A stretch of 58,710 nucleotides of DNA from NCBI RefSeq assembly GCF_003947455.1, contig NZ_QHJH01000029.1:1-58710 (forward strand), given 5' to 3'. Position numbers and translations under genes: made by a program. Under the pieces are notes generated by a model. That model was given only the letters and a program-made list of their open reading frames with translations, searched no databases and had not been told where the DNA came from. This document shows, one piece after another, positions 28,207 to 36,844 of this stretch. The DNA is from Streptomyces sp. WAC 04229 (GTDB lineage: Bacteria > Actinomycetota > Actinomycetes > Streptomycetales > Streptomycetaceae). Positions within the stretch are counted from its first letter, which is position 1. The number at the start of each line of letters is the position of its first letter.

Positions 28207-29202
28207 TTGCGTCATGTGCCCGACCAGGCGTTACCTCGCACGGTGCGAACCGAACGACCCGAACAGGCCAGTACCGACGTCACCGCAGACCGCTCCGCGC
28301 GGCGGGCCGTGACCGTCTTCCCGATCCTCGTCCTCGTGGCCGGCGCGCTCGGCCTGCTGCTCCCCGGTGGTTTCACCGGGTGGAGCGAGGCCGTGCCGTA
28401 CCTGCTGGGCGTCGTGATGTTCTGCATGGGCATCACGATGACCCCGGAGGACTTCCGCGGGGTCGCCAGGCGTCCCTGGGCGGTGGCCCTGGGACTGGTC
28501 GCGCACTACGTCATCATGCCCGGGCTCGGCTGGGCCGTGGCCCACCTGCTCGATCTCCCCCCGCAGCTCGCGGCCGGCGTGATCCTGGTCGGCTGTGCGC
28601 CCAGCGGCACGGCCTCCAACGTGGTGACGTACCTCGCTCGCGGCGACGTCGCCCTCTCCGTCTCCGTCGCCACCGTCTCCACGCTGGTCGCGCCGCTGGT
28701 CACCCCGCCCCTGACGCTACTGCTGGCCGGCGAGTACCTGCCGGTGGACGCCGGGTCCATGGTCACCGACATCCTCAAGACGGTCCTGCTGCCGGTCCTC
28801 GCGGGCGTCGTCGTACGGCTGCTCGCGGGGCGGTACGTGCAGCGGGCGCTGCCGGCGCTGCCCTGGCTTTCGGCGCTGACGATCGCCGTGATCGTCGCGG
28901 TGGTCGTAGCGGGCAGCGCGGACGCCATCAAGTCGGCCGCCGGGCTGGTGTTCGTCGCGGTGGTCCTGCACAACGGCCTCGGCCTGGCCCTCGGTTACGG
29001 AGCGGGCCGCCTCGGCCGCCTCGGTGAGCCCGGCAGCCGGGCGATGGCCTTCGAGGTGGGCATGCAGAACTCCGGCCTCGCGGCATCCCTGGCCACGGCC
29101 CACTTCAGCCCCCTGGCAGCTCTCCCCGCGGCGGTCTTCTCCGTCTGGCACAACATCTCCGGTGCCCTGACGGCCGCGTGGCTGTCACGCCGGGGGCGAT
29201 AG
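28207..29202 (+). CDS. BASS-family (bile acid:sodium symporter-like) transporter
   Basis: Up to 331 residues with nine or ten hydrophobic segments. The motif ILVGCAPSGTASNVVTYLARGDVALSV is split over about residues 125-155 and is the signature crossover region of the BASS/SBF superfamily (bile acid, pantothenate-type and arsenite carriers); MAFEVGMQNSGLAASLA is the second crossover. It is an inner-membrane sodium-coupled symporter for an organic anion, substrate unknown. The start is uncertain: TTG 28207, GTG 28216 or GTG 28243, none with a good ribosome site. The two longer forms would include a TTA codon at 28231. It lies next to the tRNA and is followed by a transporter relic. Confidence 0.85.
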   Translation: MRHVPDQALPRTVRTERPEQASTDVTADRSARRAVTVFPILVLVAGALGLLLPGGFTGWSEAVPYLLGVVMFCMGITMTPEDFRGVARRPWAVALGLVAHYVIMPGLGWAVAHLLDLPPQLAAGVILVGCAPSGTASNVVTYLARGDVALSVSVATVSTLVAPLVTPPLTLLLAGEYLPVDAGSMVTDILKTVLLPVLAGVVVRLLAGRYVQRALPALPWLSALTIAVIVAVVVAGSADAIKSAAGLVFVAVVLHNGLGLALGYGAGRLGRLGEPGSRAMAFEVGMQNSGLAASLATAHFSPLAALPAAVFSVWHNISGALTAAWLSRRGR

Positions 29203-29349
29203 GGCGACGGCGGCCGGCCGGTCGACCGCACGACGGGCCCCGCCGCAAGGTCCGCCTCCGGGAAGGTACCGGGGGCGGCCTCCGCCGGCGGGACCCGCGC
29301 CCCGGTCGCGCCACACCCCTCGGCTCCCCCGGCCTCCGCCGCAGGCGTC

Positions 29350-29665
29350 CGGAGGCAGGGGCCGCGGGGAGTTCGACGTCGTAGCGGGCGGCCGGCTCGC
29401 GGACCCGGTCGGTCCGGCCCTGGGCGACCAGGAAGCTCAGCGACTCGGGCAGGTACCTCAGCAGCACGGGGACGAAGAGCAGCGAGACCACGCACATCCG
29501 GAAGGCGGCGCGCCGGCCGAGCGGTTCCACGATCCACAGGGCCACGTAGGCGGAGAGGACGCCGCCGGCGTGGTGGGCGGTCAGCAGCAGGCCGATGACG
29601 AGGGCGCCGCGCCCGCGCGGGACGTAGGCGCAGACCACCTTGTTCGCGTTGACGGAGTGTCGTAG
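29350..29665 (-). pseudogene. MFS transporter fragment (aromatic acid symporter type)
   Basis: About 100 residues remain: NANKVVCAYVPRGRGALVIG, LLLTAHHAGGVLSAYVALWI, VEPLGRRAAFRMCVV and LLRYLPESLSFLVAQGRTDR followed by YDVELPAAP. This is the central part (TM4 to TM6 plus start of the loop) of an aromatic-acid:H+ symporter-like MFS protein. Neither terminus is present and several consensus Trp are Arg (RRAAFR for WRxAFW). It is a decayed internal fragment between the BASS transporter and the cupin gene. Confidence 0.6.
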
Positions 29666-29731
29666 CAGCCGGCCGGTTTCCGCACACCCTGTCTCCCCCG
29701 CGCCGCCGTGCGCCCCGGCTAGCGTCGCGGC

Positions 29732-30085
29732 ATGACCCACAGCTTCGTCGTCCACGTGCCCGACGCGGAACTCGAACCCGAGCCGCTCTCCCCCGACCAG
29801 ATCGTGTCCGGCGACCCCGAGGTGACGGGCAAGGTGGTCTGGGAGTCGGCGGACGGCGGGCAGGTGCGGGGCATCTGGCAGATCACGCCGGGCGTGGTCA
29901 CCGACACCGAGGCGGACGAGCTGTTCGTCGTGCTCAGCGGCTCGGCCACCATCGAGGTCGAGGGAGGCCCCACGCTGAGGGTCGGGCCCGGCGACCTGGC
30001 CGTGCTGCGCGAGGGCGACCGTACGACGTGGACGGTGCACGAGACGCTGCGCAAGGCGTACGCGATCAACCTCGGCGGCTCCTGA
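29732..30085 (+). CDS. Small cupin-domain protein
   Basis: 117 residues forming a single cupin_3-type barrel: VWESADGGQVRGIWQITPGV, then TEADELFVVLSGSATIEVEGGP and VGPGDLAVLREGDRTTWTVHE. The family (ureidoglycine aminohydrolase-like, also RmlC-like isomerases) binds a metal or sugar-like ligand; here the metal histidines of motif 1 are mostly missing (TEADELF), so ligand binding rather than catalysis is possible. It lies 107 bp upstream of an inositol dehydrogenase-like gene but is separated from it by a promoter-like element. Function unknown. Confidence 0.8.
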   Translation: MTHSFVVHVPDAELEPEPLSPDQIVSGDPEVTGKVVWESADGGQVRGIWQITPGVVTDTEADELFVVLSGSATIEVEGGPTLRVGPGDLAVLREGDRTTWTVHETLRKAYAINLGGS

Positions 30086-30113
30086 GGTCCAGCGGTTGTC
30101 CGGAGCTTTGTCC

Positions 30114-30129
30114 TGTCAAAAGGTTGACA
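30114..30129 (+). promoter_or_regulatory. TGTCAA-N4-TTGACA dyad with -35 element
   Basis: A perfect inverted repeat TGTCAA, AAGG, TTGACA. The right arm is a consensus -35 hexamer with CAGGGT 17 bp downstream (30147-30152) as a Streptomyces-like -10. It precedes the dehydrogenase gene at 30193 and resembles the TTGACA/TGTCAA boxes of the divergent inositol promoter at 39.05 kb. Confidence 0.5.
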
Positions 30130-30192
30130 TGATGCCGACGCCCGCCCAGGGTGGCCTGGACAGATCACGGACAGGTCCGAAGAGGGGCTCTC

Positions 30193-31356
30193 ATGGTCGA
30201 CGCACTCGGGGTCGCCGTCGTCGGTTTCGGCTGGATGGGCCGGGTGCACACCCAGGCGTACGCCCGTGTCCGGCACCACTACCCGCGGCTCGCCCTGCGG
30301 CCCGAGCTGGTGGCCGTCGCGGAGGAGGTGCCGGGGCGGGCCGAGGAGGCCGCCGAGCAGTTCGGGTTCGCCTCGACGACCCGTGACTGGCGGGAGGTGG
30401 CCGCCGACCCGCGCGTGGGCGCGGTCAGCATCACCGCGCCGAACTTCCTGCACCGCGAGATCGCCGTGGCGATGGCGGAGGCCGGCAAGCACATCTGGAT
30501 CGAGAAGCCGGTCGGACTGACCGCCGACGACGCCCGCGCGGTCGCGGACGCGGTCGCCGCGGCGGGCGTCCAGGGCGCGGTCGGCTTCAACTACCGCAAC
30601 GCTCCCGCCGTGGAGGCCGCCCGCGACCTGATCGCCACCGGCGGGATCGGCACCGTCACGCACGTCCGCATCCGCCTTTTCAGCGACTACGCCGCCCATC
30701 CCGAGTCCGCTCTGACCTGGCGCTACGAGCGTGCGCGCGGCGGCAGCGGGGTGCTCGGCGACCTGGCCTCGCACGGCGCCGACCTGGCCCGCTTCCTGCT
30801 CGGAGACATCGCGTCCCTGACCGCCGACACGGCGATCTTCCTGCCCGAGCGGGCCCGGCCCACGGTCGCGACGGCGGGTCACTCACGGGCCACGGGCGGC
30901 GAGTCGGGGCCGGTCGAGAACGAGGACTACGTCAACTGCCTGCTGCGCTTCGCGTCCGGCGCCCGGGGCGTCCTGGAGGCCTGCCGGGTCTCGGTCGGGG
31001 AGCAGAACAACTACGGCTTCGAGGTGCACGGCACCACGGGCGCCGTGTTCTGGGACTTCCGCCGCATGAACGAACTGGGCGTCAGCCGGGGCACGGGGTA
31101 CCAGGACCAGCCGGTCTCCACGGTGTACGTCGGCCCCGGACACGGCGAGTTCGCCGCCTTCCAGCCGGGTGCCGCGAACGCCATGGGCTACGACGACCTC
31201 AAGGTGGTGGAGGCGTACCGCTTCCTGCGCTCGGTGGCGGAGGGAGTGCCGCACGGCGCCGGCCTGCCGGACGCCGTGCACAGCGCCGCCGTACTGGAGG
31301 CGATGGCGCGGTCGGCGCTGAGCGGCGGCTGGGTCACCCCCGAGGTTCCCGCCTGA
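30193..31356 (+). CDS. Gfo/Idh/MocA-family oxidoreductase, inositol dehydrogenase-like
   Basis: 387 residues. An N-terminal NAD(P) Rossmann domain GVAVVGFGWMGRVHTQAY is followed by the family motif IWIEKPVGLTADDA (the EKP loop with catalytic Lys) and by GGSGVLGDLASHGADLARFL, which carries the active-site Asp/His pair (D-x-x-x-H-x-x-D). Such proteins oxidise or reduce inositols and sugars; in an inositol locus a scyllo-inositol or second myo-inositol dehydrogenase is likely. ATG 30193 has GAGGGG 5 nt upstream. Its 3' end overlaps the convergent TMEM175-like gene by 23 bp. Confidence 0.88.
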   Translation: MVDALGVAVVGFGWMGRVHTQAYARVRHHYPRLALRPELVAVAEEVPGRAEEAAEQFGFASTTRDWREVAADPRVGAVSITAPNFLHREIAVAMAEAGKHIWIEKPVGLTADDARAVADAVAAAGVQGAVGFNYRNAPAVEAARDLIATGGIGTVTHVRIRLFSDYAAHPESALTWRYERARGGSGVLGDLASHGADLARFLLGDIASLTADTAIFLPERARPTVATAGHSRATGGESGPVENEDYVNCLLRFASGARGVLEACRVSVGEQNNYGFEVHGTTGAVFWDFRRMNELGVSRGTGYQDQPVSTVYVGPGHGEFAAFQPGAANAMGYDDLKVVEAYRFLRSVAEGVPHGAGLPDAVHSAAVLEAMARSALSGGWVTPEVPA

Positions 31357-31978
31357 CCGCGGGCGGGCGACTCGCCCGCACCGCCCACCTGCCGATCACG
31401 ACCTTCACCGGGGGCAGGACGAGCCAGCCCCACATGGCCGCGGGGCCGATCGCGAGGGCGAGGGGGACGCTGAGCGCGAACACCACGACCGACGCGGCGA
31501 GATCCAGGCCGTAGATCAGGAAGCCCTCCTCGGGGACGGTGTCGCCGCGCAGCCAGGGCCGGGCGGCCAGGAGCGCGACCAGGGCGAGGTGCGAGGCGCC
31601 CAGGGAGGCCACCGCCGCCGCGTAGACGGCGACGGAGGCCGGCTCGTGGCCGTACTCGGAGATGAGCGTGGTGGGGAAGGGCACGAGGGCGGCGACGCCG
31701 AGGCCGAGCAGCGACAGGGTGATCACCTGGCCGTCGACCCGCTCGACGAAGCGGAAGATGCGGCGGTGGTCGCGCCAGAAGACACCGAGCACGACGACGC
31801 TCAGCGCGTACGCCCCCAGGTTGGGCACCAGCTCCCGCAGTTCGTCGCGGTACGCCGCCGGGTCGAGGCCGCGGGGCATGGAGAAGTCGAGTACGAGGAG
31901 GGTGATGGCGATCGCGAAGACGCCGTCGGCCAGCGCCACCACCCGCTCGGGTCCGCCGGCCGGAGTCGATTTCCACAT
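31334..31978 (-). CDS. TMEM175/DUF1211-family membrane protein (putative potassium channel)
   Basis: 214 residues with six hydrophobic helices. The N-terminal motif ALADGVFAIAITLLVLDFSMP (starting about residue 16) corresponds to the FSDGVFAIAITLLVLE pore helix of bacterial TMEM175 channels; the consensus F-S is A-L-A here. Bacterial members conduct potassium. ATG 31978 is chosen with GGGGG upstream; a longer frame to 32035 lacks support. It overlaps the convergent dehydrogenase gene and lies back to back with nothing functionally related. Confidence 0.85.
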   Translation of the reverse strand: MWKSTPAGGPERVVALADGVFAIAITLLVLDFSMPRGLDPAAYRDELRELVPNLGAYALSVVVLGVFWRDHRRIFRFVERVDGQVITLSLLGLGVAALVPFPTTLISEYGHEPASVAVYAAAVASLGASHLALVALLAARPWLRGDTVPEEGFLIYGLDLAASVVVFALSVPLALAIGPAAMWGWLVLPPVKVVIGRWAVRASRPPAVRREPRG

Positions 31979-32041
31979 GCCCCCGACGGTAGAAGCGGCA
32001 CCACGCGGGGCGGCGTCACACGCCCGGGACGCCACCGGACG

Positions 32042-33076
32042 TCACACGGCCGCGGTGCCGGGCGGCATGTTGTAGGGGGTGACCACCTGGATCGCGGAGG
32101 GCAGGGACGGGCCCGCGGGCGGCAGTGCGCCGTGGGCCCGCATCACCGTGCGGCAGGCCTCCCGGAGGTCCTGCCGCAGGTCGTGGTGGAGTACGGCGGA
32201 CAGGCGGTGCTCGCGCAGCAGGCGGGTGTTGTCCTGGTCGAGGTCGTGGGCGATGAAGACCGCGCAGGTGCGGCCCAGGTCGGCGAAGGCCCGCAGGGTG
32301 GCGATGTTTCCGCCGCCGATCGAGTAGACCGCGCGGATCTCCGGATCGCGTTCCAGCGCGGCCCGGACCAGGTCGTACTGGGTGGCGTCCAGCCCCTGGC
32401 CCCCGGCGATCTCCACGAGGGCACGCTCCGGGTGCCGGGCGCGCATGACGGCGCGGAAGCCCATCTCGCGCTCCTCCTCGTTGCGGAAGAAGCCGCTGCT
32501 GAGACTGGTGAGGACGTTGCCGGGACGGTCGCCGAGCCACTGGCCCGTCAGATGGGCGGCGGTCGCGCCCGCCGCCCGGTTGTCGATGCCCACGTAGCCG
32601 AGCCGGGAGGCGGCGGGCAGGTCCGTCACCAGGGTCACGACGGGGACCCCCGCCGCGGTCAGGCGGCCCACCGCGGCGGCGACCTCGGGGACGTCCGGCG
32701 CCTTGAGGATCACTCCCTGCGAGCCTCGCCGGGCGATCCGGTCCAGGACGGCGGTCAGCCCGCCTGCCGGGCCGGTCTCACGGAAGTGGAAGCGCGAGCG
32801 CACGACGGCGGGGTGCAGGGAGGGCAGTTCGGCCTCCAGCGCGGCGCGCACGGCGGTCGAGAAGCGCTCCGGGGACTGCATCACTATGTCGATCATGAAG
32901 GTGCGGCCGACCAGCCGGACCTGGGTGCGCTGCCGGTCCAGGTCGGCGATGGCCCGGCGCACCTCGTCCGCCGTGGACTCCCGCACCCCGCCGCGACCGT
33001 TGAGCACCCGGTCGACCGTGGCCTCGCTCAGCCCCGCCTGACGTGCGATCTCCCTGATCGGGAAGGGATGGCCCAT
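32042..33076 (-). CDS. LacI-family transcriptional regulator
   Basis: 344 residues. The N-terminal helix-turn-helix IREIARQAGLSEATVDRVLNGRGGV (residues about 7-31) with a hinge helix is LacI-type. The rest is a periplasmic-binding-protein-like sensor domain (FMIDIVMQSPERFSTAVRAAL and later VYSIGGGNIATLRAF), similar to regulators with sugar or cyclitol ligands. It is divergent from the inositol 2-dehydrogenase gene, with a TTGTC-AG-GACAA palindrome between them. It probably represses part of the inositol locus; effector unknown. Confidence 0.92.
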   Translation of the reverse strand: MGHPFPIREIARQAGLSEATVDRVLNGRGGVRESTADEVRRAIADLDRQRTQVRLVGRTFMIDIVMQSPERFSTAVRAALEAELPSLHPAVVRSRFHFRETGPAGGLTAVLDRIARRGSQGVILKAPDVPEVAAAVGRLTAAGVPVVTLVTDLPAASRLGYVGIDNRAAGATAAHLTGQWLGDRPGNVLTSLSSGFFRNEEEREMGFRAVMRARHPERALVEIAGGQGLDATQYDLVRAALERDPEIRAVYSIGGGNIATLRAFADLGRTCAVFIAHDLDQDNTRLLREHRLSAVLHHDLRQDLREACRTVMRAHGALPPAGPSLPSAIQVVTPYNMPPGTAAV

Positions 33077-33159
33077 GTCCGGCTCCTCCGTGGCCCGCTC
33101 AGTCCCGCGCGGATGTCTTGAGGGGTTTTTGATGGCTGGCTGCTGGTTGTTCGCGCTGT

Positions 33160-33171
33160 TTGTCAGGACAA
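33160..33171. promoter_or_regulatory. TTGTC-AG-GACAA palindrome between LacI and iolG genes
   Basis: This is a perfect 5-2-5 inverted repeat 87 bp upstream of iolG. A near-identical site, TTGTC-AA-GACAT, lies between the divergent transporter and catabolic operons (39055-39066). GTC-NN-GAC is the core expected for HutC-group GntR regulators, one of which is encoded at 43861. Confidence 0.5.
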
Positions 33172-33257
33172 GAATGGCAGCACCGTGCCGCCCCTGTCAG
33201 CGAAAGGGCGACCGGGTGCCGGCCACGGCAACCACGCACAAGGAGCAGCGGAAGAAC

Positions 33258-34262
33258 ATGCGTATCGGAATCCTCGGCCTCGGCCGCATCGGTGCCTTCC
33301 ACGCCGAGACCCTCGCGGGACTCGCCGCCGTCGACTCGCTGGTCGTCGCCGACCCGTTCGCGGATGCCGCGCGGGCGGCCGCCGACCGGTTCGGCGCCGA
33401 GGTCGCCGCCTCGCCGGAGGCGCTGCTGGCCGCCGGCGTGGACGGTGTGGTGGTCGCCGCGGCGACCGACGCCCACCCCGAGCTGATCGTGGCCGCGGTC
33501 GAGGCCGGGGTACCGGTCTTCTGCGAGAAGCCCGTCGCCCGGACCATGACGGAGGGCGTCGAGGTGCTCAAGGCGGTCGCCGGCCGCGACGTGCCGGTGC
33601 AGATCGGCTTCAACCGGCGCTTCGACGCCGGGTTCACCGCCGCCCGGGAAGCGGTGCTGGGGGGCGAGCTGGGCAAGCTGCACACGGTGCGGTCGACCAC
33701 GCTGGACCCGGCGCCGCCGCCCGCCGCGTACGTCGCCGCGTCCGGGGGCATCTTCCGTGACTGCTCGGTGCACGACTTCGACATCATCCGCTGGGTGACC
33801 GGCCGCGAGGTGACCGAGGTGTACGCCGTCGGCGGCAACCGGGGTGCCGAGTACATCAGGGAGGCGGGCGACGCCGACACCACCGGCGCCGTCCTCACCC
33901 TGGACGACGGCACGATCGCCGTGGTCTCCAACAGCCGTCACAACGCGCGCGGTCACGACGTCCGCATGGAGCTCCACGGCTTCGCCGACTCCATCGCGGT
34001 CGGTCTGGAGGACAGGCTGCCGCTGCGCTCGGTCGAGCCCGGCGCGACCTTCCCGGCGGGCACGCCGCACGACTTCTTCATGGACCGGTTCACCGCGGCC
34101 TACCGCGCCGAACTCGGCGCGTTCACCGAGGTCGTCGCGGGCGGGCGGCCCTCGCCCTGCACGATCGAGGACGCGCTGGAGGCGGGCTGGATCGCCGAGG
34201 CGTGCACGCTGTCGCTGCACGAGCACCGTCCCGTGACGATCGCGGAGGTGCGGCGGGGCTGA
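33258..34262 (+). CDS. iolG: myo-Inositol 2-dehydrogenase (IolG-like)
   Basis: 334 residues, the usual IolG length. The NAD domain starts MRIGILGLGRIGAFHAETL; the EKP loop is FCEKPVARTMTEGVEVL, and the substrate motif GGIFRDCSVHDFDIIRWVTG contains the catalytic Asp/His pattern. It oxidises myo-inositol to 2-keto-myo-inositol (scyllo-inosose), first step of the pathway. ATG 33258 is chosen from the Rossmann motif; AGGAG lies 12 nt upstream and GGAAG closer. It is a single-gene unit, divergent from the LacI gene and preceded by a likely operator at 33160. Confidence 0.9.
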   Translation: MRIGILGLGRIGAFHAETLAGLAAVDSLVVADPFADAARAAADRFGAEVAASPEALLAAGVDGVVVAAATDAHPELIVAAVEAGVPVFCEKPVARTMTEGVEVLKAVAGRDVPVQIGFNRRFDAGFTAAREAVLGGELGKLHTVRSTTLDPAPPPAAYVAASGGIFRDCSVHDFDIIRWVTGREVTEVYAVGGNRGAEYIREAGDADTTGAVLTLDDGTIAVVSNSRHNARGHDVRMELHGFADSIAVGLEDRLPLRSVEPGATFPAGTPHDFFMDRFTAAYRAELGAFTEVVAGGRPSPCTIEDALEAGWIAEACTLSLHEHRPVTIAEVRRG

Positions 34263-34304
34263 GCCCGGACGGGCCCGGTGGGACTGCGGGCCGACGGGTG
34301 ACAC

Positions 34305-34328
34305 GTCGACGGGTCGACGGGTCGACGG
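34305..34328. repeat. Tandem repeat (GTCGACGG) x3
   Basis: Three exact copies of the 8-bp unit GTCGACGG are followed by a degenerate fourth (GTCGAGCG). It sits between the convergent iolG and VOC-protein genes; probably slippage-prone intergenic DNA. Confidence 0.8.
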
Positions 34329-34354
34329 GTCGAGCGACCTACGAGCCGGCGGGG

Positions 34355-34768
34355 TCAGCCCGTCGGCTCGCTGATGTTCACCATCCAGGGGATGCCGAAC
34401 CGGTCGGTGCACATGCCGAAGACGTCGCCCCACATCTGCTTCTCCAGCGGCACGGAGACGGACCCGCCGGCGGACAGCTTCTCCCAGTAGCCGCGCAGCT
34501 CGGCCGCGTCGTCGCCGCTGAGACTCACCGAGAAGTTGGTCCCCGGCGTGTGGTCCATGCCGGGCGGGGTGTCGGCACCCATCAGGGTGAAGCCGCTCGG
34601 GGTCTCCAGCATGGCGTGCATGATCTTGTCGGTGTAGGCCGGGTCGGGCATGCCGGCCGAGCCGAAGGTGTTCAGCGCGAGGGTGCCGCCGAACACCTGC
34701 TCGTAGAACTCCATCGCCTGTCGGGCGTCGCCGTCGAAGCTGAGGTAGGGGTTGAGTCGCGAGGTCAT
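34355..34768 (-). CDS. VOC-family protein (PhnB/glyoxalase-like)
   Basis: 137 residues of the PhnB-like branch of the vicinal oxygen chelate fold: NPYLSFDGDARQAMEFYEQVFGG at the N-terminus and GDVFGMCTDRFGIPWMVNI at the C-terminus are the two paired beta-alpha-beta motifs. Members bind antibiotics or metabolites, or are of unknown role; metal ligands are poorly conserved in this branch. ATG 34768. It is monocistronic and has no evident tie to inositol metabolism. Confidence 0.88.
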   Translation of the reverse strand: MTSRLNPYLSFDGDARQAMEFYEQVFGGTLALNTFGSAGMPDPAYTDKIMHAMLETPSGFTLMGADTPPGMDHTPGTNFSVSLSGDDAAELRGYWEKLSAGGSVSVPLEKQMWGDVFGMCTDRFGIPWMVNISEPTG

Positions 34769-34881
34769 GACGCCTCCCGGGTCGGGACGAAAGTGCCAGT
34801 GCTGCGCACGCTAGCGCGCACCACCGGCAACGGCCCGCCGAGCGGCGCACCGGCGGGACCCGCCCGCCGGCGCGGTCGGTC

Positions 34882-35784
34882 TCAGGCGCCGCAGGAGCGC
34901 AGGAACTTCCGGGTGCGCACCGCGATGGGCAGCGGCTTGTCCGGCTCGCACGGGTACATGTCCTGCTCGACGATGGCGAACAGGTCCACGTCCAGTTTCT
35001 GGGCGGCGGTCAGCACCGGGCCCAGCTCCGGCACCCCGGCCGGCGGTTCGCACATCACCCCGCGCTGCACGGCCGGCCCGAAGGGCACGCCGCCCGCCCG
35101 CACCTCGGCGAGGATCTCGGGGTCGACCTGCTTGAGGTGCAGGTAGCCGATGCGTTCGCCGTAGGTCTCGATCAGCTTGACGCTGTCGCCGCCGCAGTAG
35201 GCGTAGTGGCCGGTGTCCAGGCAGAGGTTGACCAGGCCGGGGTCGGTGGCGTCGAGGAAGCGCTCGACGTGCTCCTCGGTGTCGATGTGGGTGTCGGCGT
35301 GCGGGTGGACGACGATGTCCAGGCCGTAGGTGTCGCGCACCTCGCGGGCGAGGCGTTCCATGCCCTGGGTCAGGTGGGTCCACTGCTCGCCGGTCAGCTC
35401 CGGCGGCTCCAGGATCTCGGCGGTCTTGTCGTCGCGCCAGAAGGACGGGATGACGACCAGGTGCTCGGCGTCCATGGCCCGCGTCAGGGCGGCGACGCGG
35501 CCGACCTGTTCCCAGGTGGCGTCCCACTCGGAGGGGCCTCGGTGCAGCCCGCAGAAGATGGTGCCCGCGGAGACCTTGAGCCCGCGCCGGGTCACCTCGT
35601 CGGTGAGCCGGGCCGGGTCGGTGGGGAGGTAGCCGTAGGGGCCCAGCTCGATCCAGTCGTAGCCGGCCTCGGTGACCTCGTCCAGGAAGCGTTCCCAGGG
35701 CACCTGCCGAGGGTCGTCGGGGAACCAGACGCCCCAGGAGTCGGGGGCCGAGCCGACGCGGATGCGGTCCAGGGCAGCGGGCAT
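34882..35784 (-). CDS. iolE: Sugar phosphate isomerase/epimerase family protein, inosose dehydratase (IolE)-like
   Basis: 300 residues with a xylose-isomerase-like TIM barrel. [15 protein letters not shown] at the start, [14 protein letters not shown] and [16 protein letters not shown] (metal ligand Asp/His pair) with [12 protein letters not shown] are typical of IolE/IolH proteins in inositol loci. IolE dehydrates scyllo-inosose to 3D-trihydroxycyclohexane-1,2-dione, the substrate of IolD, which is also present. It starts 1 bp after the ABC ATPase stop, so it is the last gene of the transporter operon. An epimerase role (IolI/IolH) is the main alternative. Confidence 0.82.
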   Translation of the reverse strand: MPAALDRIRVGSAPDSWGVWFPDDPRQVPWERFLDEVTEAGYDWIELGPYGYLPTDPARLTDEVTRRGLKVSAGTIFCGLHRGPSEWDATWEQVGRVAALTRAMDAEHLVVIPSFWRDDKTAEILEPPELTGEQWTHLTQGMERLAREVRDTYGLDIVVHPHADTHIDTEEHVERFLDATDPGLVNLCLDTGHYAYCGGDSVKLIETYGERIGYLHLKQVDPEILAEVRAGGVPFGPAVQRGVMCEPPAGVPELGPVLTAAQKLDVDLFAIVEQDMYPCEPDKPLPIAVRTRKFLRSCGA

Positions 35785-35785
35785 G

Positions 35786-36844
35786 TCAGGTCTTCCCTTC
35801 GACGGTGTGCGGTGCGTCGGTGACGGGTGGCGTGTCCCCCGGCACCGTGTCCTGCGCCTTCTCCTCCTCCGGCTTCTTCCCCTCCGGCTTCTTCCCTTCC
35901 TTCGGCTTCTCCCCCTCCGGCTTCTTCCCTTCCTTCGGCTTCTCCCCCTCCGGTTCCCCGTCCTTCGGCTCCGCGTCCGGCAGCGCCTCCACGTCCACCC
36001 CGCCGACCTGGGCCAGTTCGTGCTTGAGGGCGGCCAGTTCGGCGCCGCCCGCCATGTGGTTGGTGAGCTGTTCGAGGGTGATGCCCGCGCGGGCGGCGCT
36101 GAGTTCGAGGGTGCCCAGGCGCAGCACGCTGAAGTGGTCGCCGACCATGTAGGCGTGGTGGGGGTTGTGGGTGATGAAGATGACGCCGAGGCCGCGTTCG
36201 CGGGCGGCGGCGATGTACTTGAGGACCACGCCGGACTGCTTGACGCCGAGAGCGGCGGTGGGCTCGTCCAGGATGAGGACGCGGGCGCCGAAGTAGACGG
36301 CGCGGGCGATGGCGACGCTCTGGCGCTGACCGCCGGAGAGGGTGCCGATGGGCTGTTCCAGGTCGTCCAGGACGATGCCCATGTTGCGCAGCTCCTCGTC
36401 GGCGGTCCGCTTCATGCGGGCGATGTCGAGACGGCGCAGGGGCCAGGGGCCCCTGGTCATCTCGGAGCCGAGGAAGAAGTTCCGCCACACCGGCATCAGC
36501 GGGATGGTGGCGAGGTCCTGGTAGACGGTGGCGATGCCCCGGGCGAGGGCGTCGCGCGGGGTCGTGAAGCGCACCGGTTCGCCGTCGACGAGGAACTCGC
36601 CCTCGGTGTGCTGGTGCAGCCCGGAGATGATCTTGATCAGGGTGGACTTGCCCGCGCCGTTGTCGCCGAGCACGCAGGTCACCCGGCCGGGGTGGACGGC
36701 GAGGTCGACGCCGTGCAGGGCGCGGACGTTCCCGTACGCCTTGCCCGTGCCGCGCAGTTCGACGATCGGGCCGCCGGGCCCGGGTGCGGGGTCCGTGCGG
36801 ACGGCACCGTCGGTGCCGGGGGTCTTGGTGGTCATTTCCGTCAC
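35786..36844 (-). CDS. Sugar (inositol) ABC transporter ATP-binding protein with repetitive charged tail
   Basis: 352 residues with a single ATPase domain: Walker [10 protein letters not shown] (60-68), signature LSGGQRQ (about 169) and Walker B VLILDEP (about 190), of the type pairing with ribose/xylose-class permeases. The domain ends near residue 270. The last 60 residues are a Lys/Glu/Pro/Gly tail with an 11-residue repeat ([11 protein letters not shown], twice, then a partial), encoded by a 33-bp DNA repeat at 35886-35951; it is not part of the family. It overlaps the permease stop by 4 bp (ATGA). Most such transporters have a tandem 500-residue ATPase; this one is a half-size form. Confidence 0.92.
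   Translation of the reverse strand: MTEMTTKTPGTDGAVRTDPAPGPGGPIVELRGTGKAYGNVRALHGVDLAVHPGRVTCVLGDNGAGKSTLIKIISGLHQHTEGEFLVDGEPVRFTTPRDALARGIATVYQDLATIPLMPVWRNFFLGSEMTRGPWPLRRLDIARMKRTADEELRNMGIVLDDLEQPIGTLSGGQRQSVAIARAVYFGARVLILDEPTAALGVKQSGVVLKYIAAARERGLGVIFITHNPHHAYMVGDHFSVLRLGTLELSAARAGITLEQLTNHMAGGAELAALKHELAQVGGVDVEALPDAEPKDGEPEGEKPKEGKKPEGEKPKEGKKPEGKKPEEEKAQDTVPGDTPPVTDAPHTVEGKT
35886..35951. repeat. 33-bp tandem repeat inside the ABC ATPase tail
   Basis: Two exact 33-bp copies (35886-35918 and 35919-35951) are followed and preceded by partial copies. In the minus-strand gene it encodes the 11-residue unit [11 protein letters not shown]. The length is a multiple of three, so copy-number change would keep the reading frame. 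Confidence 0.85.

Noticed and set aside
34305..34336. Possible CRISPR-like repeat
   Set aside because: Units of 8 bp directly adjoining without spacers; a simple tandem repeat.
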